Assembly (NCBI GenBank): GCA_005772945.1
Contig: SXIE01000213.1
Span: 1 to 24,098 of the forward strand
DNA from: Pseudomonadota bacterium
GTDB taxonomy: Bacteria; Myxococcota; UBA9042; PHBI01
Direction: 5' to 3'
Length of the DNA: 24,098 nt
The notes beneath the pieces were generated by a model. The model had not been told where the DNA came from. It did not search any database and worked only from the letters and a program-made list of their open reading frames with translations. The position numbers and the translations under genes are program-made. This document shows positions 7,358 through 18,559 of the stretch, piece by piece (the first letter of the stretch is position 1; every line of letters starts with the position of its first letter).

Positions 7358-8076
7358 CCGTCGGGGACGCCACGGGCGGCAACGTGCGCGCGGTCGTCTT
7401 CGACATCGAGGGCACGACGACCGCGATCTCCTTCGTGGTCGAAACCCTTTTCCCGTACGCGCGCCGCGCTCTCTGCGACTTCTTGCGCGCGCACTGGGCC
7501 GATCCGGCGGTGCGCGCCGCCGCCGTCCAGATGGGCTCGCCCGAGGACGACGGACCGGACGGCGCCACGCACTCGGCGCTCGCGCTCATGGACCACGACG
7601 TCAAGGACACGGGGCTCAAAGAGCTGCAAGGTCGCGTCTGGGCCGAAGGCTACGCGCGCGGCGCGCTGCGGGCCCACGTCTTCCCCGAGATCCGCGAGGT
7701 CTTCGAGGCCCTCCGGGCCGCCGGAATCGCCCTCGCCATCTACTCGTCGGGCAGCGTGACCGCGCAGCGTCTCCTCTTTGCGCACGCGATCCTCGGCGAT
7801 CTGACCCCCTTCGTCGGCAGCTACTTCGACACGACGACCGGCCCCAAGAAGGCCCCTGCCAGCTACCGCACGATCGCGACCCAGCTCGGCGTCGACGCGC
7901 CCGCGATCGCGTTCGTGACCGACAGTCTCGACGAGGCGCGCGCCGCCCGAGCCGCCGGCTGGGCCGTCTGGGTCGCCGTCCGCCCCGGAAACGCGCCGCT
8001 GCCCGAGGGGCACGGCTTTCCGACGCTCACCGATTTTCGTACCCTCGTCGCGTCGCTCGGCCGCGCGCCGCACTGA
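7354..8076 (+). CDS. mtnC: Enolase-phosphatase E1 (2,3-diketo-5-methylthiopentyl-1-phosphate enolase/phosphatase)
   Basis: MtnC is a HAD-superfamily enzyme of the methionine salvage pathway. It enolises and then dephosphorylates the diketo phosphate derived from methylthioribose to give acireductone. The protein has 240 aa, the usual size. HAD motif I is VVFDIEGTTT (D17, E19). The IEGTT variant and the following ISFV are characteristic of E1 enzymes rather than general HAD phosphatases. Motif II is IYSSGSV (about 129-135), motif III lies around TTGPKKAPASY (K165/K166), and motif IV is IAFVTDSLDE (D190). The start codon overlaps the aminotransferase stop by four bases, so the pair forms a translationally coupled operon. 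Other salvage genes (mtnA, mtnB, mtnD) are not in this window. Confidence 0.93.
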   Translation: MTVGDATGGNVRAVVFDIEGTTTAISFVVETLFPYARRALCDFLRAHWADPAVRAAAVQMGSPEDDGPDGATHSALALMDHDVKDTGLKELQGRVWAEGYARGALRAHVFPEIREVFEALRAAGIALAIYSSGSVTAQRLLFAHAILGDLTPFVGSYFDTTTGPKKAPASYRTIATQLGVDAPAIAFVTDSLDEARAARAAGWAVWVAVRPGNAPLPEGHGFPTLTDFRTLVASLGRAPH

Positions 8077-8077
8077 C

Positions 8078-8089
8078 CGACACCCCGGC
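8078..8089 (+). repeat. Copy of a 12-mer also present twice at 21229-21257
   Basis: CGACACCCCGGC lies directly after the mtnC stop and recurs exactly at 21229-21240 and 21246-21257, all in intergenic DNA. The function is unknown, and the GC-rich composition makes chance recurrence possible. Confidence 0.4.
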
Positions 8090-8140
8090 AACCCACTTCA
8101 CGGGCGGCGCGCCGCTCCGTCTCAGATTCGGAGGATCGAT

Positions 8141-8710
8141 ATGCGTGAGCTGCGTCACGGACCCGCCAGCGGCTGGCCGCGAGTCCCCCAGTACGGCCGA
8201 CGGCCTTGGATTGCGACCGCCACCGCGCTGGCGATGACGGCGACCGCGCTCGGCTGCGGCGGCGAGATGGCCACGACAATCATCGCCACCACGAGCCAAG
8301 AGAGCGGCTCGGATGGCAACGACGGCGACACGGCCCTCATCGTCGTCGGCGCCGTGCTGCTCGTGACGACCGCCGCCGGACTGGTGGTCTTCACGGTCGC
8401 CGAAGACGTCGGCTACCTCGAGCTCCACCAACAGGACATTCGCCGTGCGCTCGCCCGCGGCGACGGCGCCTTCGTCAGCGACCTCGGCCAGGCCCTCGCA
8501 CTCCCGCCGCGCCTGCTGCCGCGCCTGCAGGCGGTCCTGAAAGACGCGCGCGGTGCGCTCGATAGGCCGCTGGCGGGCATCAAGCTCGATACGGCTCGGG
8601 CCCAGCTCTTCGGAGGCGAACTCGTCCGCGTGCTCAAGGCGGATCCCGAGCTCGCACCCTACCTGCGAGGATTGGTCTCGAAGTATGGTCCACTCCTCGC
8701 GCGTCGTTAG
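8141..8710 (+). CDS. Predicted lipoprotein, DUF3015-like
   Basis: The product is 189 aa. GGAGG lies nine bases upstream of the ATG, which makes the start well supported. A long basic n-region precedes a hydrophobic stretch ending TALGCGG, with C39 the likely lipidation site. A second hydrophobic segment at about 64-86 (ALIVVGAVLLVTTAAG) could be a true membrane helix, which is unusual for a lipoprotein. The soluble part contains ELHQQDIRRALARGDGAFVS, matching my recollection of DUF3015 proteins (a charged helix, an ARG-x-GE-type motif, then a run of leucines). That family is often found beside DUF4105 genes, as here. The next gene starts inside its last 26 bases. The assignment rests on pattern and context; function is unknown. 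Confidence 0.6.
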   Translation: MRELRHGPASGWPRVPQYGRRPWIATATALAMTATALGCGGEMATTIIATTSQESGSDGNDGDTALIVVGAVLLVTTAAGLVVFTVAEDVGYLELHQQDIRRALARGDGAFVSDLGQALALPPRLLPRLQAVLKDARGALDRPLAGIKLDTARAQLFGGELVRVLKADPELAPYLRGLVSKYGPLLARR

Positions 8711-10865
8711 GACCCAGCGACGGCGAACGGAATCGACGACCAGGACGCTGCTCGCGCTCATCGCGGTCGGGAGTGCGCTCGCTTCCGACACGCGTTCGCG
8801 CGCGGCCGATCCGTCGCCGGCCGAGGCCCTGACAGCCGCCCTACCGGCCGCGCTGCGCCCCTACCTTCGACCGCTGCCGCCGGTGCTCGGGCCCGATCTC
8901 GAGGATCGCCTGGCGTGGGTCGCGCTGCTCGCGCGCCGCGCCGACGCTCGCGCCCACTACTCCGATGAGCGCGCCTGGCGCGCCGTGATGGGCTGGACCG
9001 AGCCCGGCGACACACCCTTCACGTTCGACCGTGCCGCGCCCGACCGGTCGCCCGCACGCTACCCGGTCCCGGCGGGGCGCGCCGATCCGGCGACGGACCT
9101 CGCCGCGTCGGTCGCGCTGGCAGCGCTCCGCCCCAAGGACTTCAGCTGCACGTTTCCGACGCGCGCGCGCTTCCTGGCCGCGCGCGGCCTCGCCCCGACG
9201 CCGCTCCCGCTCGATACGGGCGCGTGCACGGCCTTCGAAACGTGGGCCGATCTCGCGAACGTCGACGGCATCGAGCTCGTGTACGTGACTCCGACCTGGG
9301 GCGAAGCGGCCGCGAGCATGGGGCACGTCATCTTCCGCGTGCGGCGCGCGAACCGCGCGCGCATGACCGGCCAGAGTTTCGAGCCGACCTTCGCATTCGC
9401 CGCCATGGAGGACGCGACCAAGACCCCGTTTTTCGTGCTGCGCGGCATGGTCGGCGGCCTGCGCGCCAGCCTCAAGATCGAACGTTTCGGAGACGTCTAT
9501 CGCCGCTACGCCGTGCGCGAGAGACGCGACCTCGTCTTGTACGACCTCGCGCTCTCAGCGACCGAGATCCGCACGCTGCTCGCCGAGGTCTGGGCCGGCA
9601 AGAAGACCGAGATCGCGATCCCCTACGCGTTCTTTACGCAGAACTGCGCGACCATGGCCTACGATCTCCTACGCCGCGTCGTGCCATCCTTGCCCGACGG
9701 TGCAAGTATCCTGATGCACCCCCACGAGGTCGTGAGCAACATCCTCCTGGCGGGGCGCGCACGCCCGCGCGCCATCATCCCGGCACGCCGCACGCGCGCG
9801 ATCGACGCGGAAGCGGCGCGCGACGCTCTCGGCGCCAAGCTCGGCGATCACCCCGGGCTCGCGGCACTCCAGCACGCCCATGCCGGCGACGTCGACGCGC
9901 GCGCCGCCGCCCTGCGCGCCTTTGCCGCGATACTCGATGCGGCCGGCGACGGACCCCTCGGCCCGAACGCACTCGACCTCGCCGCCTACGTCGACGCCTG
10001 GCTCGACCTCGAAACCTGGGCCGTCGACGCCAAGACCGGCGGCGCCGATCCGGCCGCGACGAGCCCCGCGCTCGACGCCGCCCTCGACCTGCGCGCGCGC
10101 CTACCGCTCCGACCCGAAGCCCGCGTCGATCCGTTCCCCGCGGGCCCAAGTCGCCCGGACGGATCCCGGCGCTCGGCCTACGAGATCGGGCTGGCGCCCG
10201 GCGGGCGTGCCACCGCGCGCTTCGCCTTCGCGGTGATCGACGAAGAGGCCGGCGAGGCGCGCCAGGTCTCGCTCAGGCGCACCGGGCGCATGACGCTCCT
10301 TCGCAGCGAGACCACGCTCTCGACCGATGGCCGCAAGCTGGCGCTCGAGCAGATGCGCCTGACGCTCATCGATCAGGCGACCTGGGGCTGGGGACCGCGC
10401 ATTGACCAGAGTTGGTTCGCCTCGCGCCTCGGCTTCGCCTTCTCGCTGACGAGCCTCTCGCGCCCGCGCGAAGGCATGCCCTTCGCGCTCACCATGCGCT
10501 TTGGCGCCGCCCTCACGCTGGCCGCGAGTCGCAACTTCTCGAGCTTTCTGGTCGCCGGTCTCGGACTCGATCTCTCGCATTGGGGCGTCGACGGCTATGC
10601 GCTCGTGACGTCCGCCGGGCCTTTCGTCGAAGCCGCCGCGCCGCTCGGCCCAAGCGGTCACCGCCTCTCGCTGCGAGCGCGCGCACTTCCCGGCTGGGCC
10701 TTCGATCACGGCGTCGCCGTGGCATTCGAGGCAGACCTCGGTCTGGACCTCGTGCTAGACGGGGCCACGGGACTCCTCATGCGCCTGAGGGTCACCGGCC
10801 GATCCGCTCTTCCGACCGCCAACGGCGGCAACGGCTGGAGCTTCGGCATGGGCCTCAGCTGGTAA
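8685..10865 (+). CDS. DUF4105 (NlpC/P60-like) protein with probable C-terminal outer-membrane beta-barrel
   Basis: The product is 726 aa. The ATG overlaps the preceding gene by 26 bases. A longer frame exists upstream but is only the shadow of that gene. An N-terminal signal peptide is followed by a conserved alpha-helical region, then the DUF4105 core: PTWGEAAASMGHVIFRV (candidate catalytic H214), KIERFGDVYRRYAVRERRDL, and YAFFTQNCATMAYDLLR (candidate nucleophile C321), followed by MHPHEVVSNIL. DUF4105 is a circularly arranged papain-like fold predicted to act on peptide or amide bonds in the periplasm. The last 200 residues alternate polar and hydrophobic and end in GMGLSW, the aromatic C-terminus typical of outer-membrane barrels. 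Between an M23 protein and a lipoprotein, an envelope or peptidoglycan role is likely; the substrate is unknown. Confidence 0.8.
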   Translation: MVHSSRVVRTQRRRTESTTRTLLALIAVGSALASDTRSRAADPSPAEALTAALPAALRPYLRPLPPVLGPDLEDRLAWVALLARRADARAHYSDERAWRAVMGWTEPGDTPFTFDRAAPDRSPARYPVPAGRADPATDLAASVALAALRPKDFSCTFPTRARFLAARGLAPTPLPLDTGACTAFETWADLANVDGIELVYVTPTWGEAAASMGHVIFRVRRANRARMTGQSFEPTFAFAAMEDATKTPFFVLRGMVGGLRASLKIERFGDVYRRYAVRERRDLVLYDLALSATEIRTLLAEVWAGKKTEIAIPYAFFTQNCATMAYDLLRRVVPSLPDGASILMHPHEVVSNILLAGRARPRAIIPARRTRAIDAEAARDALGAKLGDHPGLAALQHAHAGDVDARAAALRAFAAILDAAGDGPLGPNALDLAAYVDAWLDLETWAVDAKTGGADPAATSPALDAALDLRARLPLRPEARVDPFPAGPSRPDGSRRSAYEIGLAPGGRATARFAFAVIDEEAGEARQVSLRRTGRMTLLRSETTLSTDGRKLALEQMRLTLIDQATWGWGPRIDQSWFASRLGFAFSLTSLSRPREGMPFALTMRFGAALTLAASRNFSSFLVAGLGLDLSHWGVDGYALVTSAGPFVEAAAPLGPSGHRLSLRARALPGWAFDHGVAVAFEADLGLDLVLDGATGLLMRLRVTGRSALPTANGGNGWSFGMGLSW

Positions 10866-10885
10866 TCACCCCACGGGAGAACCAC

Positions 10886-12025
10886 GTGAAATCGGAAATC
10901 CTCAACGCCCTCGCCTGCCTCGGACTCGCCGCCTGCGCCACGACCCGACCCAACCCCGATGGCCCCGTCGCCCTCCCAGCGGCCTCCATCGGCACCCTCG
11001 CGTCCCCCGCGGTCTTGCAGCAGGGCGGTGCGCGCCATCTCGTCTACGAGCTCCTCGTGTCGTCCCCGGCCGACCGCGCCGTGCCCCTGGTCGCGCTCGA
11101 CGCCGACTCGTCACGCCCGATCGTCGGCCCCGCGCTGTCCGCGCGCGTCACGATCGTCACCGCCGATGGCCGCGTGCTGCCGCCGGCCGATGGGCCGATC
11201 GTCATTCCACCTGGTGGGCGCGGGGTGGTCTATCTCTGGGAGACCCTCGCCGCCGAGGCTCCGGTTCCGCACGCGATGCTCCATCAAGTCACGATCGCGT
11301 CCCCCGACGCGCCGGCAACCTCCGTGGCCGTCTCGGTTCCAGTCGACCCCACGCCGCTCCGCGTCTTTCGCGCACCGCTGGCTGGCAACGGCTGGTTTGC
11401 TGCCAATGCGGCATCCAACACCTCCCCGCACCGCCGGAGCCTACAGCGCTTCCCGCGAGGGCTGACGACCCCACAACGCTACGCCCTCGATTTCGTGCGC
11501 ATAGCCGACAACGTCGGCACTCACACAGGTGACCCGAGCGTCAACGCCAACTACGCGGCCTACGGCGCCGACGTCCTCGCGATGGCGGACGGCGTCGTCG
11601 TCGCCGTCGTCGACCACATCCCCGAGAACGTCCCCGGCGCCGCTGCCAAGGCGGTCGCCATCACCTACGCGACCTTGGCCGGCAACGCCGTCGTCGTCGA
11701 TCACGGCGGTGGCTACGTCGCGACCTACGCCCACCTCATCTCCGGGCGCATTGCGGTCGCGCCGGGTGACCGCGTCGTCGCCGGCGCGCGCTTGGGCCAC
11801 GTCGGCAACTCCGGGAACTCGAGCGAGCCGCACCTCCACATCCACGTGTGCGACGCGCCCTCGCTGCTCGAATGCCACGGCCGCCCCTACGGATTCGGCC
11901 ACTTCGTCGAGACCCCGATCGTGCTCGCGCCCGGTGCCCCCCCGCAGGTCCTCGCGCCCGAAACCCGCACCGACGCGCATCCGGTCAACAACGCGGTCGT
12001 CGACTTCGGAGACGCCAAGCCGTAG
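10886..12025 (+). CDS. M23-family metallopeptidase-like lipoprotein
   Basis: The product is 379 aa and starts at GTG 10886, with GGGAGA just upstream and 20 bases after the DUF4105 stop. The lipobox is LAAC (C17). An immunoglobulin-like N-terminal half (about 30-165) is followed by a LytM/M23 domain: YALDF, AADVLAM-type strand (AYGADVLAMADGVVVAVVD), VVVDHGGGYVATYAHL, GDRVVAGARLGHVGNSGNSS, and EPHLHIHVC with H316 and H318. M23 enzymes cleave peptidoglycan cross-links, or act as inactive activators (EnvC/NlpD type). The usual first zinc ligand, in a HxxxD motif, is not evident: the matching place reads QRYALDF. The protein may therefore use another ligand, as some Q/N-R-Y-A-x-D subfamilies appear to, or be a degenerate regulator. 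It is the last gene of the envelope operon. Confidence 0.85.
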   Translation: MKSEILNALACLGLAACATTRPNPDGPVALPAASIGTLASPAVLQQGGARHLVYELLVSSPADRAVPLVALDADSSRPIVGPALSARVTIVTADGRVLPPADGPIVIPPGGRGVVYLWETLAAEAPVPHAMLHQVTIASPDAPATSVAVSVPVDPTPLRVFRAPLAGNGWFAANAASNTSPHRRSLQRFPRGLTTPQRYALDFVRIADNVGTHTGDPSVNANYAAYGADVLAMADGVVVAVVDHIPENVPGAAAKAVAITYATLAGNAVVVDHGGGYVATYAHLISGRIAVAPGDRVVAGARLGHVGNSGNSSEPHLHIHVCDAPSLLECHGRPYGFGHFVETPIVLAPGAPPQVLAPETRTDAHPVNNAVVDFGDAKP

Positions 12026-12064
12026 CGCCAGCGCGGTCGCGACTCCCGACGAGAGTTCGCACCC

Positions 12065-13819
<1,755 letters not shown>

Positions 13820-13919
13820 CCGCCCGCACCGCCGCCCGCGCAGCCATCGTCCGACGACGACGCATTGGCACCGCTACGGTCGTCCGCCGCGTTCGTCGGA
13901 TCGGTTCCGTTCTTCACCT

Positions 13920-15354
13920 CGGTCGCGTCGTCGGTGCCGCCCATGTCCGTATCGGCCTTGGTCGGATCGGTGTGGTAGGTCGTGACCTCCTCGCCGTCCT
14001 CAAGCCCGTCGCCGTCGCTGTCCTTGGCGGTCGGATCCGAGTGGTCCTGCTTCACCTCGACCCCGTCCGAGCGCCCGTCGCCATCGCTGTCGGCGATCGC
14101 AGGCAACGTTCCGTAAGTATTGACCTCCTCGCCGTCCAAGAGCCCGTCGCCGTCGGTGTCGGGGTTGCGCGTGTCGGTCCCGTGCGAGACCTCCGTCTGG
14201 TCCGGGAGCCCATCGTCATCGTCGTCCGGATCGGCGCAGTTGGGGCGCGCGTCGCCATCGAAGTCGCTGCAGTCGGTGTTACACGCCGCGCTGGCCTCGT
14301 CGCAGTCCGATCCGTAGCACGACGGCCCGACGCCGTAGCCGTCCTGATCGGCGTCCTCGCACTTCTCCTCGCAGTCCGGAATCCCGTTTCCGTCCGCGCC
14401 GTTACGGTCCGTCACGCAGTCGGTCGTGCACTCGGGGATCAGGTCGTTGCAGTCCGGTCCGAAGCACTGCGGCCCGATCCCGTAGCCGTCGCCGTCCCGA
14501 TCGGTACACGAGTCCTGCTCATTCGGGATCCCGTCGTTGTCGTCATCGTGGATCTCGCAGTTCACCAAGTCGCCCTCGCACCGATCGCGTGGGTTCGTGT
14601 GCTGCGTCAGGACCTCGACGCCGTCCTTGACGCCGCCATCGTCCGTGTCGGGATCGAGCGGGTTCGACTCGCCGTCGGCCGGCTGGTCATAGTCGCCTGG
14701 ATCGCGGTCCCCGTCCTTGTCCTCGGCCCCCTGACAGTCGGTCGCGCCGTTCTGGAACCCGTCGCACAAGTCATCATTGTCGGTGTCGCTGCGCGCCGGG
14801 TTCGTGTCCGTCCCGGGCTGGTAGTCCCCGTCGCCGCCGGTCTCGTCACCCTTGCAGCCACTTGCATCGAACCCGCCGCCGCCCGGCCCGTCGCAGAGCC
14901 CGTCCTTGTCCGAGTCGGTCTTGAGCGGGTTGGTGCCGTTCGTCGTCTCGCCGCCGTCGCAGGCCCCGAAGTTGTAGACGCCGTCGCAGATCCCGTCGCC
15001 GTCGGTGTCCGGATCGACCGGGCTTGGCTCGCTGCTCCCCCAATCGCCGTGGTTCTTGTCGCCGTCCGAATCCTCGAACCCGGCGCACGGCGCGACGGTC
15101 TTGTTGCCGTCGCACAGGCCGTCGCCGTCGGTGTCGACGTCGGTCGCGTCGGTCTCGTTCGTGTCGTAGCCGTCGGCCCCGGGATCCTCCTCGCTGTCGA
15201 GCAGCCCATCCCCGTCCGAGTCGTCGCAGACGTCACCCTCGTCGTTCGCCGCCGGGTTGAAGCCGGTCGCGTCGTAGGTGTTCTCCTGCAACGAATTGGG
15301 GGTGATCGGGCAGTTGTCGTCCGTGTCGGGAATGCCGTCGTGATCGGTGTCGGT
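13920..15354 (-). repeat. TSP3-like Asp-rich repeat region of the MYXO-CTERM protein
   Basis: This region encodes roughly 480 residues of irregular repeats built on D-x-D-x-D-G-x-x-D (for example DTDHDGIPDTDDNCP, DTDGDGICDG, DSDGDGLEDGEE). Such repeats bind calcium in series and form extended rods. Unit length varies, and some units carry extra Cys pairs (around CFGPDCNDL, CYGSDCDEA). Confidence 0.85.
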
Positions 15355-17647
15355 CGGCTCGATGACCTGCCCCTTGACCTGCGTCACGACCGTGTTCGAC
15401 GCCTTCTCCGGGGCTGCACTGACGCCGTCCACATCGACGTAGCCCGTCTCGCTGATGATGCCCGCCGACGTCATCGTGATCGTGACCTGGAAGCTGACGG
15501 TGGCCGAGGCGCCGGCCTGAATCGTCGGCAGCGCCGCGCCGGTCGCATACGGGAACGTCGCCCCCGCCGGCTGACCGTTCACGCGCACGCTGCTGTTCAC
15601 GAAGCTCGTGCCGGTCGGGATCGCGATCCGCAGCACCGCGCCCGCGAGCGCACTGCCGGCCGTGTTGGTGACGGTCATCGTGTAGGTCAGGGCGTCCCCC
15701 GCCTCGACCGCGGGCGGCGTCGTGGGCGTCACCGCGAGCGTGATGTCGATCGCCTTGCCCGCCGTGACGCGCGTCTCACCCGTCTGCGCGTCGTTCTGGA
15801 GCGGCGCCCCCGCGCACGCAGGGGTCCAGGCCGAATGGAAGCTCGGCGTCGTCGTGACCTTGTCGAGCGGCGGCGCGAGACCGTCGACGCGATAGGCGAG
15901 CGTGACGGTCTTGGAGCCACCCGCCGGGATCGCGCCGATCGAGACGCCGCCCGTGCCGTTCGCGCACTTGGTGGGATCCAGCTGGGCCGCCGTGACCCCG
16001 GCGCGCGCGGCCCCGGCCACGGTGAAGCTCCCCGTGAACGTCACATTCGCCGGAAACGCGAAGCAGAAGAAGACCTCGTCGGCCGCGCCGTTGCCTTCGT
16101 TGAAGACGCGCACAGTGGAAGTCAGCGTGTCGCCGACGAAGGTCGAGGCGTGGTCCACGTCGTGCTCGCTCGACAGAAACGGCGACGCCACGTCGAGCGC
16201 GAGCCCGATCGCGCCGACCACGAAGTCGTCGCCTTCGACCCCCACCGCGCCGCCCGAGGTGACGCGGATACTCGTCGCCGACTGGCTGTTCTTGAGGACG
16301 TCCGGGTTGTACCAGGCGTCGTTGACGGGGACGGTCGTGATGTCCCAGCCGGTGCGGGCGCCCGACACGAGCGTGTGAGAGGCGCCATTATCGGGGTCGA
16401 CGGTGTGGTTCTTGGTCCCGAAGGTGCCGCGCGTGTCGCGCGTGCCGTCGCTCTTGTTGATCTGCGACGAGAAGAAGTTGTCATACGCGTTGTTGGGGCC
16501 GCCCAGCGGCAGGTAGTCCCCGGCGAAATACGGGTCCTCGAGCCCGAAGCTGTCATTGTAATAGAGGGCGTCGCCCTCCATCGACGTGACGAAGATCGAG
16601 CCGGTCGGGTCCGCGGGTGCGGGCGGCGTGCAGAAGCCGGAGACATCGATTTGGGTCTCGCAGGGGCAGCCCGCGCCGTTGTAGCGGACCTCTTCGCTGG
16701 TGATCCAGAGGTTGATGTTCTTGAGCGGCATGGTGTCGCTCTCGTAGACGACGAACAGCGTCCAGCCGCAGCCGGTGACGGCGCCGGTGGTGGCCACGCC
16801 GGCGACGCGCGAGACCATGTAGCGCCCCGCGCCACCGGTGGCGATGGCCCCCGTGACGTTGGCCCAGCGCGCATAGTATTTGTTGGTCGCGCTGAGGAGC
16901 GTGAGCCCGGTGTCCTCGCCGGTGGCGCTGACGGTCTGCTTGACGCCGCCCGGGAGCGTGAGGACCACGTTGTTCGGGGTCGTGGCGGGCGTCGCCGGGG
17001 CGCCGGCGACCTGGCTCGAGCACGCCCAGAGGAGCTCGGCGTGGGCGACCGTGACGCCAGCGGGCAAGTCGAGCACGGCCTCGGATCCGTTCTTGGTGGC
17101 GTCCTGCGTTGTCCCGACGGGGTACGACCCGTTCGTCGAGGACGCGAACTCGAGCGGGTTCGCGATGAACGTGCCGATCCCGCCGCGCGTCCCGGGGGTA
17201 CCGGCGGGGCTCGAGGCTGAATCGAGCCCGAGCGTGTTGCCCGTCGCGACCATGTCCCCGCGCAAGGTCTGCGAGAACACCGAGGTCTGGGCGCGCGCCT
17301 CTGGCGCGGTCGCGAGCAGCCCCGCCACACACAAGAAGGCCGAGACAGCGACGCAGGTGAAGGCGATTCGCATGGACACGTCCCCTCCCAAACGCACCTG
17401 CGTCCGCTGGAGTGGCTCGCGCCCAAACCTCGCAGCGGCCTCGCACGGTGCGGGACTCAGCGGTCTATCAGAGTACGCGAACTCTCCTCAATCGGAAAGT
17501 CGCGGCCGGCCGCACGCCCCCGACCCGCGGAAGCGCTTACGACGCGGCGACGGCGGCTTCCGTGGCCGTCATCGACCGAGGGCGATATCGTTGTCGCGCG
17601 CCTCTCGGACATGCGACACTGACGTATCCCACACACGAAGGTCCCCC

Positions 17648-18529
17648 ATGAACGTGCTCGCATACGCCAGCTCTCTCGGTCGTATTTTTCTTGGCGCATG
17701 GGCGGTCACAAGCTGCGGCGACGGCCTCGGCGGCGTCCTCATCTCGAGCGAGAAGGAGGTCGAGATGGGCGTCGCCGTCGACCAGCAGCTCCACGCCGAG
17801 TACCGCATCGCAACGCCCGACGACCCCTCCACCGTATGGATGCAGCAGTTCATCGGGCGCCTGGTCGAGTCCTCGCGCACCTTCCGCGACCCCGCCGAGA
17901 TCGGCGGCTACAAGGTCGCCATCGTCGCCGACGACGCCCTGGTCAACGCCTTCGCGGCGCCCGGCGGCTTCACCTACATCAGCACGGGCCTCATCCTGCA
18001 GGCCTCGAGCTGCGCCGAAATCGCCGGCGTCATGGGCCACGAGCTCGCTCACGTGACCGAGCGACACGGCGTCAAGATGGTCGAAGAGTCGTATGCCGTC
18101 GGCACCATCAGCGGCTGGTTCCTCGGTGAAGGGATGGCCGCCGACGTCGCCGAGGGCCTCTACGCCTTCTTCGCGAACACGCAATTCAGTCAGGACCACG
18201 AGAACGAGGCCGACAAGATCGGGCTGCAGATCGCCTACGGCGCCGGCTACAACCCCTACGGCCTCGCGGACTTCTTCGCGAAGCTGCTCGCGCTGGAGGG
18301 CGGCACGTCCATCCCGACGTTCCTCTCGACGCACCCTGCGACCCAAGACCGCATTGACGCGGTCGGCCAGGAAATCGAGCGCCGCTACGGCACCCAGGTC
18401 GATCCCGGCACCACCCAAACCTACGAATGCGTCGGCACGTCGCTGACGCTCGCCGCCCTGAAAGCGCACATCACGAGCGGCCAGCTCGCCGTCATCGCCG
18501 GCACCGGGACGCGCACCCGCCCACGCTGA
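17648..18529 (+). CDS. M48-family zinc metalloprotease lipoprotein
   Basis: The product is 293 aa. The N-terminal signal ends VTSC (C23), a usable lipobox. The M48 catalytic motif is VMGHELAHVTERHG (H131-E-L-A-H135), and the third zinc ligand lies in HENEADKIGLQIAYGAGYNP (about 184-203), the classical E-x-E-A-D motif. A LSTHPATQDRIDA element follows, typical of the periplasmic BepA/LoiP/YcaL group. Such proteases degrade or mature misassembled outer-membrane proteins, a plausible job in a region rich in barrel proteins. Unlike BepA, no TPR domain follows; the C-terminal 40 residues are of unclear fold. The start is an ATG with AAGG upstream. The gene is divergent from the MYXO-CTERM gene across a 274-base spacer in which I recognise no confident promoter. 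Confidence 0.9.
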   Translation: MNVLAYASSLGRIFLGAWAVTSCGDGLGGVLISSEKEVEMGVAVDQQLHAEYRIATPDDPSTVWMQQFIGRLVESSRTFRDPAEIGGYKVAIVADDALVNAFAAPGGFTYISTGLILQASSCAEIAGVMGHELAHVTERHGVKMVEESYAVGTISGWFLGEGMAADVAEGLYAFFANTQFSQDHENEADKIGLQIAYGAGYNPYGLADFFAKLLALEGGTSIPTFLSTHPATQDRIDAVGQEIERRYGTQVDPGTTQTYECVGTSLTLAALKAHITSGQLAVIAGTGTRTRPR

Positions 18530-18540
18530 ACGCCGTTCAG
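18526..18540. other. 15-bp perfect-arm palindrome over the M48 stop codon
   Basis: CTGAACGCCGTTCAG has 6-bp perfect arms around a 3-base centre and covers the TGA of the M48 gene. The core TGAAC-N3-GTTCA recurs at 23231-23245. Lying between convergent genes, it could be a weak terminator hairpin or a protein-binding site. It has no T-tract. Confidence 0.55.
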
Positions 18541-18559
18541 TACCGGCCCTCGGCGCGCC

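Noticed and set aside
12026..12064. Imperfect hairpin between the M23 and OmpA genes as a terminator
   Set aside because: GCGACTC/GAGTTCGC pairs only with a bulge and no T-tract follows on either strand.
17374..17647. Possible sigma-70 promoter for the M48 gene (TTGTCG near 17590)
   Set aside because: No acceptable -10 hexamer lies at the right spacing; the match is too weak to annotate.
18526..18540. A true LexA (SOS) box
   Set aside because: The centre is one base too short for the Myxococcus-type consensus as I recall it, and the site lies over a stop codon between convergent genes, not at a promoter.
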